DNA from: Domibacillus robiginosus
GTDB taxonomy: Bacteria; Bacillota; Bacilli; Bacillales; Domibacillaceae
Direction of reading: 5' to 3'
Assembly: GCF_000966195.1 (NCBI RefSeq)
Contig: NZ_LAHL01000003.1
Span: 372,001-436,000 of the forward strand
DNA: 64,000 bases
Both the position numbers and the translations under genes were made by a program. This document shows positions 8,035 to 16,570 of the stretch, one piece after another (positions within the stretch are counted from its first letter, which is position 1; each line of letters begins with the position of its first letter). Below the pieces are notes generated by a model. It had not been told where the DNA came from, made no database searches, and was given only the letters and a program-made list of their open reading frames with translations.

Positions 8035-9759
8035 ATGATTTCACCTCAATCGGTTGCACCGGAAAGAAGAAGAGAAGCCCCTTCGTTCTCTTCTTTTTTC
8101 GCAATAAAAAAATGGTTTATGATACTCGGCCTTCTGCTTGTCATCCTTGTGTTTGCTGTACCGGTTCTTCGCCTTCTCCTGCTCAGCGTGCTGGAGGATG
8201 GGGCATGGTCGGCGGCTCATTATACTCATGTACTCCGTGAAGCAGCTACATGGACAGCCGTTAAAAATACGCTTTACACGGTTACCGGGTCAACCTTGCT
8301 GTCGCTTGTACTGGGCGTATCAATGGCCTGGACAATGGCTTATGTGCACCTGCGTGGAAAACGGTGGATCCAGCTGTTTATTTTTCTGCCGTTTATTATT
8401 CCATCGTATATTACGACACTGGCCTGGATTCAGTTTTTGGGCAAAAGCGGGCCGGTATTTTCGTTGTTTGGCTGGGCACCTAACCTGTACAGTATGGGCG
8501 GCATTATTTTTCTGCTCGGGATTTCTCATTATCCGCTTGTGTACTTGTTTACGGTCGATGTATTCCGCAAAATTCCGCGAGAGCTGGAGGATGCAGCGAG
8601 AACAGCTGGAGCCGGCAGAAAACATGTCCTGATGAAAATTGTGCTGCCGCTTGCATTGCCCGGTATTGCTGGCGGAGGCCTGCTGGCGTTCTTAACGAAC
8701 CTGGATAATTTCGGGATACCTGCTTTTTTGGGTATTCCTGCCAATGTTCGTGTGCTGAGCACCTACATTTATGAGCAGATTGCCGGATTCGGTCCATCTG
8801 CTTTTGCCCGGGCGGCAGTTTTATCCGTTTTGCTCGGTACCATTGCACTCGCTGGCACCCTTGTACAGTGGCTGCTGCTAAAAAGAAGCCGGGTGACGGA
8901 AACGGCTGTCCGTGACACATCGCCGCGCATTTTCCTGACAGCGTGGCGCCAGCGGCTTCTTGAAGCCAGTATATGGCTATTTTTAGGAATGACCAGCCTG
9001 GTGCCATTTCTGGCTATGGGAGCCCTGTCACTTGTAAAAGCATATGGACTGCCGTTTCGACCAGAGAATCTATCCCTTAAAAATTATCATTATGTATTTT
9101 TAGAAGATGCTAAAACCGGCTCTGCCCTGTGGAACAGTGTATCTCTGGCGGTTGTCACAACAGTCATCTGTTTAGTAGCAGGAACCGCTCTGGCTTATGT
9201 ACGCTACCGGGGAGGAGGCTTTCTGCCAACATTGATGGAGCTGTTTGTAACGATTCCATACGCACTGCCGGGAACGGTGCTCGCCCTTTGCATGATTTTC
9301 GCCTGGATGCAGCCAATTCCTGGCTGGAATCCTGGCCTGTATGGCTCGATTTGGATCCTGCTTATCGCGTATGTAACTCGTTTTTTTGTCCTGCAGGTAA
9401 GAGGAAGCTACACCGCACTGCTGCAGGTAGATCCATCGATGGAAGAAGCGGCGAGAGTGTCCGGCGCACACGGCTGGACCAGGTGGAGGCGGATTTTACT
9501 GCCGCTGCTGTTTCCGGGGCTTGCCGGCGGCGCCCTGCTCGTTTTTTTAATGGTGCTGACAGAGTTAACGGTTTCGAGCCTGCTCTGGTCGACCGGCTCG
9601 GAAACGATTGGTGTCGTTATTTTTAATTATGAGCAGTCGGGCTATACAACGTATTCCACTGCTTTTGCAAGTGTGCTTGTGCTGGCCATTTTGGCAGGAG
9701 GCTTATCTTTTACTGCTTTCGGCAGGCAGTGGGAGCGAAAGGTGATGAAAAAGCAATGA
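8035..9759 (+). CDS. ABC importer permease, two fused membrane domains
   Basis: 574 residues, ATG at 8035 behind GAAGGAGGT. Two homologous halves of about six membrane helices each are visible. Each carries the EAA loop that docks to the ATPase: EDAARTAGAGRKHVLMKIVL at about residue 180 and EEAARVSGAHGWTRWRRILL at about residue 475. Fused permeases of this length are typical of the FbpB/PhnU-V/ThiP families. The gene starts 12 bases after the binding protein and ends overlapping the ATPase start (ATGA), so the three are translationally coupled. Confidence 0.9.
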   Translation: MISPQSVAPERRREAPSFSSFFAIKKWFMILGLLLVILVFAVPVLRLLLLSVLEDGAWSAAHYTHVLREAATWTAVKNTLYTVTGSTLLSLVLGVSMAWTMAYVHLRGKRWIQLFIFLPFIIPSYITTLAWIQFLGKSGPVFSLFGWAPNLYSMGGIIFLLGISHYPLVYLFTVDVFRKIPRELEDAARTAGAGRKHVLMKIVLPLALPGIAGGGLLAFLTNLDNFGIPAFLGIPANVRVLSTYIYEQIAGFGPSAFARAAVLSVLLGTIALAGTLVQWLLLKRSRVTETAVRDTSPRIFLTAWRQRLLEASIWLFLGMTSLVPFLAMGALSLVKAYGLPFRPENLSLKNYHYVFLEDAKTGSALWNSVSLAVVTTVICLVAGTALAYVRYRGGGFLPTLMELFVTIPYALPGTVLALCMIFAWMQPIPGWNPGLYGSIWILLIAYVTRFFVLQVRGSYTALLQVDPSMEEAARVSGAHGWTRWRRILLPLLFPGLAGGALLVFLMVLTELTVSSLLWSTGSETIGVVIFNYEQSGYTTYSTAFASVLVLAILAGGLSFTAFGRQWERKVMKKQ

Positions 9760-10820
9760 TTCAAGTAAACAATGTAACAAAAAAATACGGTTCCTTCACG
9801 GCCTTACATGAGGTGAATTTTCACATACGAAAAGGAGAATTTATCGCAATTCTTGGACCGTCCGGCTGTGGAAAAACAACCCTTTTAAAGCTTTTGGCCG
9901 GCTTTATGGAGCCATCTTCAGGAGATATTCACATAGACGGCCGGCTGACGGCTTCAAAAAATCGGATTATTCCGCCCGAGAAGCGAAACATCGGCATGGT
10001 TTTTCAGTCGTTTGCGCTCTGGCCGCATATGACGGTATATGAACATGTCGTGTTTCCGCTGCGCCATCACCGCCACACACGCGATGAATGGAAGCAGGAC
10101 ATGGTCGCACGTGCGCAGCATGTATTGAAGATGGTCGGGCTCGAGCAATTATTTGATCGCTATCCGTCCAAGCTGTCCGGCGGCCAAAAGCAGCGGGTAG
10201 CACTTGCACGAGCGATTGCGCCGCTGCCGGACGTGCTGCTTATGGATGAACCGCTCAGTGCGCTTGATATTGAACTGCGCATGGAGATGCGCAATGAAAT
10301 TCAGCGCATTCACCGTGAAACCCATGCCTCGGTTGTGTATGTTACACACGATCAGGGGGAGGCGCTCGCGATGGCAGATCAAATTATCGTCATGAATAAC
10401 GGCAAAATCGAGCAGATCGGCTCACCCGAAGAGGTGTACACAAAACCGGAAACCGCCTTTGTCGCTTCATTTGTCGGCAAGTGCAATATGGTAAAAGGAA
10501 AGTGGCACCAAAACCGTTTCGTCCCGAATGAATTTCCTTGGGAACAGTGGCCAGATATTGGCATTGCGGACTCTTTAAAACAGCAGGGACTATGTCCGGT
10601 TCGTCCGGAACAGTGGCATATGACGGGCCACAAAGGAGAAGGATTGAAAGGCACGATTCTGTCTGTTCAGTATCAGGGCAAAGAAATTCATTACATGGTT
10701 GAAGTAGAAAATGAGAACTGGACGGTCCATCAATCTGTTTTTCAGCCGAAATACAGAATAGGCGACACCGTCAGCTTAAGCTTAAAAGCAGAAAAAAACA
10801 TCCATGCAGCTACTCTTTAA
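9756..10820 (+). CDS. ABC importer ATP-binding protein (PotA/FbpC type)
   Basis: 354 residues. The ATG at 9756 overlaps the permease TGA; an in-frame GTG at 9729 lies inside the permease gene and lacks a ribosome binding site. Motifs: Walker A GPSGCGKTT, Q-loop VFQSFAL, signature LSGGQKQRV, Walker B VLLMDEPLSALD, and H-loop VTHDQ. The region after residue about 240 is a TOBE-like domain (FVGKCNMVKG, CPVRPEQW), normal for the CUT1/PotA-type ATPases that serve iron, phosphonate, polyamine or sugar importers. It powers the two preceding gene products. Confidence 0.93.
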   Translation: MIQVNNVTKKYGSFTALHEVNFHIRKGEFIAILGPSGCGKTTLLKLLAGFMEPSSGDIHIDGRLTASKNRIIPPEKRNIGMVFQSFALWPHMTVYEHVVFPLRHHRHTRDEWKQDMVARAQHVLKMVGLEQLFDRYPSKLSGGQKQRVALARAIAPLPDVLLMDEPLSALDIELRMEMRNEIQRIHRETHASVVYVTHDQGEALAMADQIIVMNNGKIEQIGSPEEVYTKPETAFVASFVGKCNMVKGKWHQNRFVPNEFPWEQWPDIGIADSLKQQGLCPVRPEQWHMTGHKGEGLKGTILSVQYQGKEIHYMVEVENENWTVHQSVFQPKYRIGDTVSLSLKAEKNIHAATL

Positions 10821-10904
10821 GGAGAGAGCTGCTTTTTAGTAGACAAAAGCCTGAAGAAAGGCCGGATTCTACTTTCTGGCCATTGATTACTGGAATCCAG
10901 CCCT

Positions 10905-10936
10905 AAAAACCCGCTCCCAGTTAGGAGCGGGTTTTA
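10905..10936. terminator. bidirectional terminator between ABC operon and leuA
   Basis: AAAACCCGCTCC-CAGTTA-GGAGCGGGTTTT is a 12 bp stem flanked by A and T runs on both sides. It serves both convergent transcription units. Confidence 0.9.
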
Positions 10937-10944
10937 TGACTTGC

Positions 10945-12633
10945 TTATTTTGCTGCCGCGAAGCGTTCCTGCTCCACTTTTAGCAAGTTGTTTACAGCAC
11001 TGAAGAGCGCTTTAACAGAAGAGTTCATAATGTCCGGATCGATGCCGCAGCCCCAATAAACAGTGCCGTTGTCAGATGTGATGCTGACATAGGAAACGGC
11101 ATTGGCCTGCGAGCCAATTTCCTGTGCATGTTCTTTGTACGTTAAGTCTTTGTAAGAAATACCAAGCTCTTTTTGAATCGCGTTATTCACCGCATCTAAG
11201 CGGCCGTTTCCGCTGCCATGCCACTTGTTTGACTGGCTGTTCACATTCACGTCAATCGTGATGTTGATCGTGTCTTTTCCTTCAAACGTATAGTCGACAA
11301 GCTCGGCCGGTGCGCTGACATTGACAAACTCCTTCATAAAGATGTCATGAATTTCATTTGTCATCAACTCTTTTTGATTGCGGTCAGACACATCTTTCAC
11401 TTTATATCCAAGCGCTTCACGCATTTTCGGCGGAAGCTCGAAGCCATACGCCTGTTCAAGCAGGTAGCCAATGCCGCCTTTGCCGGACTGACTGTTGATT
11501 CGGATCACTTCACCTTCATATTCGCGGCCGATATCTTCCGGATCAACCGGCAAGTAAGGAACGGTCCAATGCTCGCGCTCTTGCTGCTCGCGCCATTTCA
11601 TTCCTTTAGCAATCGCGTCCTGGTGGGAACCGGAGAAAGCGGTAAAAACGAGCTTGCCGGCATACGGCTGGCGATCTGGCACGGTCATACGGGTAACGCG
11701 CTCATATACTTCCTGAATGGCTGGCAGGTTATCCAGGTTTAACTTTGGATCCACGCCATGTGTGTACATATTCAGCGCCAGTGTAACGATATCGACGTTT
11801 CCAGTCCGTTCGCCGTTTCCAAACAGCGTACCTTCTACGCGATCTGCACCAGCCAGCACACCAAGCTCTGCATCTGCTACGCCGGTGCCGCGATCGTTGT
11901 GCGGGTGAAGGGAGAGAATGACGTTTTCCCGATACTTCATATTTTCGCTCATAAATTCAATCTGGCTCGCGTATACGTGCGGCATCGACATGGATACGGT
12001 TGCCGGCAGGTTAATAATAACCTTGTTATCGGCCGTTGGCTCCCATACATCAAGGACGCTGTTGCACACATCAAGTGCGTATTCAATTTCTGTACCTGTA
12101 AAGCTTTCCGGCGAGTACTGGAACTTAAAGTTACCTTCGACTTCCGCTGCATATTTTTTTAATAGCTTTGCACCGCTGACAGCAATTTCCTTGACTTCTT
12201 CCTTCGAGCGTTTAAATACCTGCTCGCGCTGCGCGAGTGACGTAGAATTATACAAGTGAACAACCGCGCTTTTTGCGCCGCGAAGCGATTCGAAAGTTTT
12301 CTGGATAATATGCTCACGTGACTGTGTTAATACTTGAATCGTTACGTCATCTGGAATCAAATCTTGTTCAATCAATGTACGAAGAAATGTGTACTCGGTT
12401 TCTGATGCAGCCGGGAAGCCTACTTCGATTTCTTTAAAGCCGACATCAACAAGCACCTGAAAATACTCCAACTTTTCCTGAAGATTCATCGGGATAATCA
12501 AAGCCTGGTTGCCATCACGTAAATCAACGCTGCACCAGGTCGGCGCTTCGGTAATATATTCTTTTTGCGTCCATTTCAAGCTTGTTGCCGGCGGCATAAA
12601 GTAATTGCGCGTATATTTGTTTACATTTTTCAT
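10945..12633 (-). CDS. leuA: 2-isopropylmalate synthase (long form)
   Basis: 562 residues, ATG at 12633 after AAAGGATG. It condenses acetyl-CoA with 2-oxoisovalerate, the first committed step of leucine synthesis. The catalytic HMGL-like barrel starts with WCSVDLRDGNQAL (metal-binding Asp and the RDGxQ motif) and continues with HPHNDRGTG and FGNGERTGNVD (GxGERxGNxD signature). The C-terminal LeuA dimerisation/regulatory domain occupies residues about 430-562. The length and the TWCSVDLRDGNQ start are those of the LeuA2-type enzymes of actinobacteria and some bacilli, not the about 515-residue B. subtilis LeuA. No other leu/ilv gene adjoins. Control is by the T-box leader upstream. Confidence 0.93.
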   Translation of the reverse strand: MKNVNKYTRNYFMPPATSLKWTQKEYITEAPTWCSVDLRDGNQALIIPMNLQEKLEYFQVLVDVGFKEIEVGFPAASETEYTFLRTLIEQDLIPDDVTIQVLTQSREHIIQKTFESLRGAKSAVVHLYNSTSLAQREQVFKRSKEEVKEIAVSGAKLLKKYAAEVEGNFKFQYSPESFTGTEIEYALDVCNSVLDVWEPTADNKVIINLPATVSMSMPHVYASQIEFMSENMKYRENVILSLHPHNDRGTGVADAELGVLAGADRVEGTLFGNGERTGNVDIVTLALNMYTHGVDPKLNLDNLPAIQEVYERVTRMTVPDRQPYAGKLVFTAFSGSHQDAIAKGMKWREQQEREHWTVPYLPVDPEDIGREYEGEVIRINSQSGKGGIGYLLEQAYGFELPPKMREALGYKVKDVSDRNQKELMTNEIHDIFMKEFVNVSAPAELVDYTFEGKDTINITIDVNVNSQSNKWHGSGNGRLDAVNNAIQKELGISYKDLTYKEHAQEIGSQANAVSYVSITSDNGTVYWGCGIDPDIMNSSVKALFSAVNNLLKVEQERFAAAK

Positions 12634-12659
12634 CGGTTGTCATCCTTTCATATATCGAA

Positions 12660-12920
12660 CTCAATAAAAAACGCCCGCCATCTCTGTAAAGAGACGACAG
12701 GCGTTAACCTTCCGTGGTACCACTCTTGTTGGCTTATGCATCTACATAAACCCGCTTAAAGGCTGATTACGGGGCGTCCGTCAAAGCTTACTTTGTTTCA
12801 GCTTTGCCGCTCATGGGCGAGTTGGGGAAGCGATTGACTGCCTTTCACCAAAGCGGCAGCTCTCTTGACAATCACAATTCCTTAATGCTCCCAGTCGAAG
12901 CGTTTTATCGTTTCATTTTT
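12660..12920 (-). promoter_or_regulatory. T-box leader (tRNA-sensing attenuator) of leuA
   Basis: About 260 bases between the promoter and leuA. The T-box sequence is read on the minus strand as AGAGTGGTACCACGG (12712-12727 region), a variant of AGGGTGGNACCGCG, just upstream of the terminator hairpin. Further 5' are the stem I features AGAGAGCTGCCG...GGTGAAAGGCAG and the AACTCGCCCATGAGC segment usually found after the specifier loop. Family knowledge: uncharged tRNA binds and stabilises the antiterminator. For leuA a leucine specifier (CUC or CUU) is expected; a CTT precedes AACTCG, but I could not fix the loop by eye. Confidence 0.88.
12665..12706 (-). terminator. T-box leader terminator hairpin
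   Basis: On the minus strand AACGCCTGTCG-TCTCT-TTAC-AGAGA-TGGCGGGCGTT is followed by six T. This is the attenuator that the T-box antiterminator competes with. Confidence 0.88.
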
Positions 12921-12923
12921 TCC

Positions 12924-12952
12924 ATCGTATTATCGATTGGCGCTTTTGTCAA
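12924..12952 (-). promoter_or_regulatory. SigA promoter of leuA T-box transcript
   Basis: Minus strand TTGACA (12952-12947), a 17 bp spacer, then TACGAT (12929-12924). This is a perfect -35 and a 4/6 -10 at the right place for the T-box leader. Confidence 0.85.
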
Positions 12953-12997
12953 TGCGAATTGAAGAAATTGTACGAAAATTTCACGAAAACAGTTTAT

Positions 12998-13372
12998 TTA
13001 CCGCTGCCAGAGCCACATGGCAAGCCATAAAAAAACAGCTGTCCAAACAAGCAGCACAACAATACCGGCTTTCCAGTTTTTCGGTTTTCCCTTTTTCATC
13101 AGCTCCTGTGCTCGCACTTCGCAATCAGCCCTGACCTGTAGTGGAATCATTTTTAAGGAAAGAAAAATACCGAGCGGAACGAGCAGAATGTCATCCACAA
13201 AGCCGAGCACCGGTATAAAATCGGGAATCAGGTCAATAGGGCTGAAGGCGTAAGCGACGACGCAGGCAGTAAAGGCTTTTGCATACCAGGGCACCCGCGG
13301 GTCACGGCAGGCAAAATAAAGGACGAATAAATGGCGTTTTAACTGCCTTGCCCACTCTTTTAAACGTTTCAT
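12998..13372 (-). CDS. YkvA-like DUF1232 membrane protein
   Basis: 124 residues. The open frame extends upstream, but the ATG at 13372 has AAAGGAGAT at good spacing and starts the conserved part. The DUF1232 signature is clear: WYAKAFTACVVAYAFSPIDLIPDFIPVLGFVDD. A C-terminal membrane helix (AGIVVLLVWTAVFLWLAMWLW) follows. The family is widespread in bacilli (YkvA) and of unknown function. It is monocistronic between leuA and a divergent DUF6075-like gene. Confidence 0.88.
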   Translation of the reverse strand: MKRLKEWARQLKRHLFVLYFACRDPRVPWYAKAFTACVVAYAFSPIDLIPDFIPVLGFVDDILLVPLGIFLSLKMIPLQVRADCEVRAQELMKKGKPKNWKAGIVVLLVWTAVFLWLAMWLWQR

Positions 13373-13582
13373 CCTGTATCTCCTTTTGTTTTTTTCATCA
13401 TACCATGAAAAAAAGACGTTCAGTTCTTTTGGAGGAATCTTGTCATTTCGCTTTCTGCTTTTGAACAGGTGCAGAAAATGAAAGCGGGTGTCACTTTGCT
13501 GATGGGAATGAATATGAAAAAGCGTGGGTATATTGGAAAGATGTTGAATAAGCAAAAGTAAAGTGAAAAAGGAGCGGTTCAC

Positions 13583-13945
13583 ATGTATTTTGTGAATGAT
13601 GATCACGCTGTCAATTTTAAATTAACAAAAATTCAATGGGAGTTTGCTCAATATGATTTTGAATATGCAGCTGCCTGCTATGTGCTTGCGGTGCCGATGA
13701 TATTTGAGCATATTGTTTCTGAGCTCGATACACATGAAACACCGGTTGACTGGATCCTTCAGTGGGAAGAGGACGACTCTAGCTATAATCTGAGTGCCAG
13801 CGCGGTTGAACTCGGGCGGCTCGCTCTTCATCTTTGGAATGGATCAGGCCCTTTTCATTTGCTGCAATGTTTAGAGAGCCTGCAGAGCCACCACCATGAT
13901 GTCGTTAAAACGGCGATGGATGTTCGGATGGGAAGGGCGGTATAA
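13583..13945 (+). CDS. conserved hypothetical protein, DUF6075-like
   Basis: 120 residues, ATG at 13583 after AAAGGAG. It is an acidic soluble protein: DPEYxAACYxLAVP-type core (here EYAAACYVLAVPMIFEHI), then a DWIL...SxxxxxLxxLALHLWNG block that I associate with the DUF6075 family of Bacillaceae. No catalytic motif is evident. There is no clear operon partner. The family assignment is from memory of the motif order and is tentative; the reading frame itself is secure. Confidence 0.75.
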   Translation: MYFVNDDHAVNFKLTKIQWEFAQYDFEYAAACYVLAVPMIFEHIVSELDTHETPVDWILQWEEDDSSYNLSASAVELGRLALHLWNGSGPFHLLQCLESLQSHHHDVVKTAMDVRMGRAV

Positions 13946-13999
13946 AAGCCGCTTTGACAAAGGAACAATGTGATAAGAAAAAGGAGTTAAGAGGGGGAA

Positions 14000-14101
14000 A
14001 TGATGGATAGATGTACAGCAGGACATAGCGAAGGATCAGGTAAAGAAACAGCCGTTTTAATCCAGCAAAGCGGCATTTGCAGATTAATCTATCAGATGTA
14101 A
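14000..14101 (+). CDS. possible 33-residue small ORF
   Basis: ATG at 14000 (ATGATG) sits directly behind AGGAGTTAAGAGGGGGAA, a strong ribosome binding region, and runs 33 codons to TAA. The peptide begins MMDRCTAGHSEGSGKE and has no recognised family. The ribosome binding site is the main support; there is no comparative evidence. Confidence 0.3.
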   Translation: MMDRCTAGHSEGSGKETAVLIQQSGICRLIYQM

Positions 14102-14462
14102 CGAAAAGAGGCAGTGACGGCCTGTCCCTCGTAAACCCTCTTATAACAGCAAAAGATATGCCGTCTCACAAAGCAGGACATCCTTCCTCCCTTTTCTCGA
14201 TAGATTAGGATGACACTGCAGGACAGCGGAGGACGTTTTATAAAAAAATAATAAAAAAAGGTTTAACTGTAAATCTATCAGGGTATAAAAAGAAAACCAC
14301 ACAATAAGTGTGTGGATAAGCAGGATGGCGAGAACAGCTGTTACTGTATGCGGCTCAAACAAGTCTGGTGCAAAAGTAGATTTCGGGAAAATGTCGAGTT
14401 TCTTTCATTCTTTCAGTAGGTAACATGATAAATAAAACTGAACTAATAAGGAGGAAATGAAA
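14102..14462. other. intergenic stretch without supported gene
   Basis: I see no convincing gene here. A minus-strand frame (14141-14362) could encode a hydrophobic 73-residue peptide, but it begins at TTG without a ribosome binding site. The end contains the promoter region and AAGGAGG of the small gene at 14463. Confidence 0.4.
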
Positions 14463-14654
14463 ATGACTTCGTTACATGAATTTGATCCTGGTGCAGCAGA
14501 CCTTCAGTCCATGCATATTTTAACAAAAATGGCCGCAGAAGACGACGGAGTCTATATTCTAGCCCGTGAACGAGATATTACGAGAGATACAGCTGACAAA
14601 TCTGATGAAGAAAAATTAAGAGATCAATATATTTTGTTTAGTAGCTTGTTTTAA
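14463..14654 (+). CDS. small acidic hypothetical protein
   Basis: 63 residues if started at the second ATG (14463), which is eight bases after AAGGAGG; the first ATG (14457) is only two bases away. The product is acidic (MTSLHEFDPGAADLQSMHIL, then many Asp/Glu) with no membrane segment or known domain. A strong terminator follows immediately, so this is a monocistronic gene. Confidence 0.65.
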   Translation: MTSLHEFDPGAADLQSMHILTKMAAEDDGVYILARERDITRDTADKSDEEKLRDQYILFSSLF

Positions 14655-14672
14655 CACAGTGAATCACTCAAA

Positions 14673-14708
14673 AAAGAACATCCGAACCCGTTCGGATGTT
14701 CTTTTTTA
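14673..14708 (+). terminator. Rho-independent terminator
   Basis: AAGAACATCCGAA-CCC-GTTCGGATGTTCTTTTTT is a 13 bp near-perfect stem with T tract, 20 bases after the small acidic gene. Confidence 0.93.
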
Positions 14709-14942
14709 TGGTTAAAGGCCCATACAACCTGAAAAATCTAGTTAGCAGACGAAAACGTCATAAAAAACATCTGTTTCTCTTCAATTCCAAAAGCAGACTT
14801 TGGATTGAAAAAAGGAGATTCGATTTCTAATGAAGACAACAATTTTCCTAGAGTTTTAAAAAATGGGTCCATATCAAGTCATTTTGCTAATTTTTGCTTT
14901 TTTTAGTAAAGTTTTAAAAAACAGAGCAAAAGGAGAGGTAAG

Positions 14943-15228
14943 ATGATATTGGAAGCCGTTATGCTGCAAGGTACGGCCAGGAATGGAAGAAGAATATGAG
15001 AATGCCTTTCGAGAGGCGTCATCGATCATTGCCTCCATGAAGAGGTGTATAGAGCATGAATGGCAGCGCTGCATGGAAGAGAAGGGGAAATATTTGCTTT
15101 TAGTCCAGTGGGAGCGGCTGGAGGATCATATAGTCGGATTTAAAGAATCTTATCGTTTTTACGATCCATTCCCGGTCGTCGAGCATTTTGAGCGGGTGAG
15201 CATAAAGACAGGAAAAACAGACGGATGA
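14943..15228 (+). pseudogene. frameshifted antibiotic-biosynthesis-monooxygenase-like protein
   Basis: AGGAGAGG precedes ATG 14943, which opens MILEAVMLQ, the usual start of small ABM-family proteins, then goes out of frame (stop after 18 codons). Removing one base in CTGCAAGGTACGG restores Q-V-R-P-G into the downstream frame GMEEEYENAFREASSIIxSM...KGKYLLLVQWERLEDHxVGF...YDPFPVVEHFE, the characteristic ABM dimeric ferredoxin-like fold. The family normally has about a dozen more residues between GF+ES and YDPFP, so an in-frame deletion is also likely. It heads an operon with two hydrolases (ATGA overlap). Translation from ATG 14983 would lack strand 1. Confidence 0.72.
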
Positions 15229-15824
15229 AACAGGATGCTGTGGTGATTGTTTTGCATGAAATATGGGGAGTGAACTTGCATATAAAAGGGGTATGCCGGA
15301 CACTTTTGGCATGTCAGCTCGACGTATATTGTCCAGATTTACTCGGAAACAGCACGCACTTTACATATGGGCAGGAGAATGAGGCCTATACCTTTTTTAA
15401 GGAGCAGGTTGGCTTCGAAAAAGCAGCTGGGCAGGTAAAAGCACTCATTGCCGAATGCAGGCAGCAGTATAAAAAAGTGTTTTTGGTTGGGTTTAGTGCA
15501 GGAGCTGCCGTTGCCTGGATATGCAGCGGGGAAAAAGGGGTTACAGGTGTGATCGGTTTTTACGGATCCCGTATCCGTGATTACTTGTTTGTTACGCCGG
15601 CCTGTCCGGTTTTATTATTTTTCCCGGAGAGCGAACCGGCTTTTAAGGTGAGTGAGGTTATAAAAGCACTTGATCACCCGTTGGTCCAAACAGTTCAATA
15701 CAAAGCGGCCCACGGATTCAGTGATCCTTTTTCATCGAACTATAACCAGGAGACAGCAGAACGAGCATTCAGCGAAGTATTTGCTTTTATTCGTAAAAGA
15801 AGGGAAACGGATGATGCGCTATAA
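15225..15824 (+). CDS. dienelactone-hydrolase-like alpha/beta hydrolase
   Basis: 199 residues. The ATG at 15225 overlaps the stop of the broken monooxygenase gene (ATGA). The fold is that of the dienelactone hydrolase family: an initial HEIWGVNLHIKGVCRTLL segment, the nucleophile elbow GFSAGAA (Ser in place of the Cys of true dienelactone hydrolases), and the catalytic His in AAHGFSDPF. The length is somewhat short of the 230-240 residue family norm. The substrate is unknown. It is coupled to the next hydrolase by a 14-base overlap. Confidence 0.82.
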   Translation: MKQDAVVIVLHEIWGVNLHIKGVCRTLLACQLDVYCPDLLGNSTHFTYGQENEAYTFFKEQVGFEKAAGQVKALIAECRQQYKKVFLVGFSAGAAVAWICSGEKGVTGVIGFYGSRIRDYLFVTPACPVLLFFPESEPAFKVSEVIKALDHPLVQTVQYKAAHGFSDPFSSNYNQETAERAFSEVFAFIRKRRETDDAL

Positions 15825-16542
15825 GGAGCATGGGAATAGAAGAGCACCCATACTTGTTTTTTTACACGGCGGCGGAATCGGCGGCTGGATGTGGGACAGG
15901 CAGGTCGATTATTTTAATGATTATCACTGTTTTGTGCCCGAGCTGCTGGAAAATGACAAGCCCTTTTCCATATCCGGCGCCGCAGATGAAGTCAGTAAGC
16001 TGATAGAAGAAAAGGGTGCGGGCAAACGTATTATTGTAATTGGCTTTTCCCTTGGTGCTCAAGTGGCGGTGGCGCTGCTCGGGCAAAAGCCAGATTTAGT
16101 GGATAGGGCTATGATTAACAGTGCGCTCGTCAAGCCCCTCCCCTTTTCTAATCTGACTCAAACGATGGTAAAGTACTCACTGCCGCTCATTCAAGTAAAA
16201 GCATTTGCCCGTCTGCAGGCCAGATCAATGTATATTAACGCAGATTATTTTGACAGGTATTACAAAGAAAGCTGCCAGCTGCCGGCATCTGTTTTTCTCG
16301 CAATGATAAAAGAAAATCTATCCTTTTCAATCCCGTCCTCGTTCGGCCAGGCAAGAGCCAATATATTTGTAACGGTAGGTGCAAAAGAAAAAAACGTGAT
16401 GAAGCAATCGATGCAGGCGCTCGTCCAAACGCATTCCAATGCCAGAGGCTATATGATCCCGAATATGGGACACGGCTTTTCGCTGGCCCAGCCCGAACAG
16501 TTTAACCAAATGCTGGCGCAATGGCTGTCTATAAAAGAGTGA
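15811..16542 (+). CDS. alpha/beta hydrolase
   Basis: 243 residues from ATG 15811, which overlaps the preceding gene end and has AAAAGAAGGG six bases upstream; the frame is open further upstream only inside the neighbouring gene. It has oxyanion-hole motif FLHGGGIGGWMWDRQ, nucleophile elbow GFSLGAQ, and C-terminal catalytic His in NMGHGFSL. Family: lipase/esterase/haloperoxidase-type hydrolases such as MhpC-like enzymes. The substrate cannot be read from sequence. It is part of the monooxygenase-hydrolase-hydrolase cluster, suggesting a small oxidative degradation route now partly broken. Confidence 0.85.
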   Translation: MMRYKEHGNRRAPILVFLHGGGIGGWMWDRQVDYFNDYHCFVPELLENDKPFSISGAADEVSKLIEEKGAGKRIIVIGFSLGAQVAVALLGQKPDLVDRAMINSALVKPLPFSNLTQTMVKYSLPLIQVKAFARLQARSMYINADYFDRYYKESCQLPASVFLAMIKENLSFSIPSSFGQARANIFVTVGAKEKNVMKQSMQALVQTHSNARGYMIPNMGHGFSLAQPEQFNQMLAQWLSIKE

Positions 16543-16570
16543 TCTATTTATAAAGAGGAGGCTGAAAGAA

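Noticed and set aside
13373-13606. Upstream extension of the YkvA-like frame to 13606
   Set aside because: It overlaps the divergent gene start, has low-complexity sequence, and the ATG at 13372 has a proper ribosome binding site.
14141-14362. Minus-strand hydrophobic 73-residue ORF
   Set aside because: TTG start without ribosome binding site, AT-rich and T-run derived hydrophobicity; no terminator or partner.
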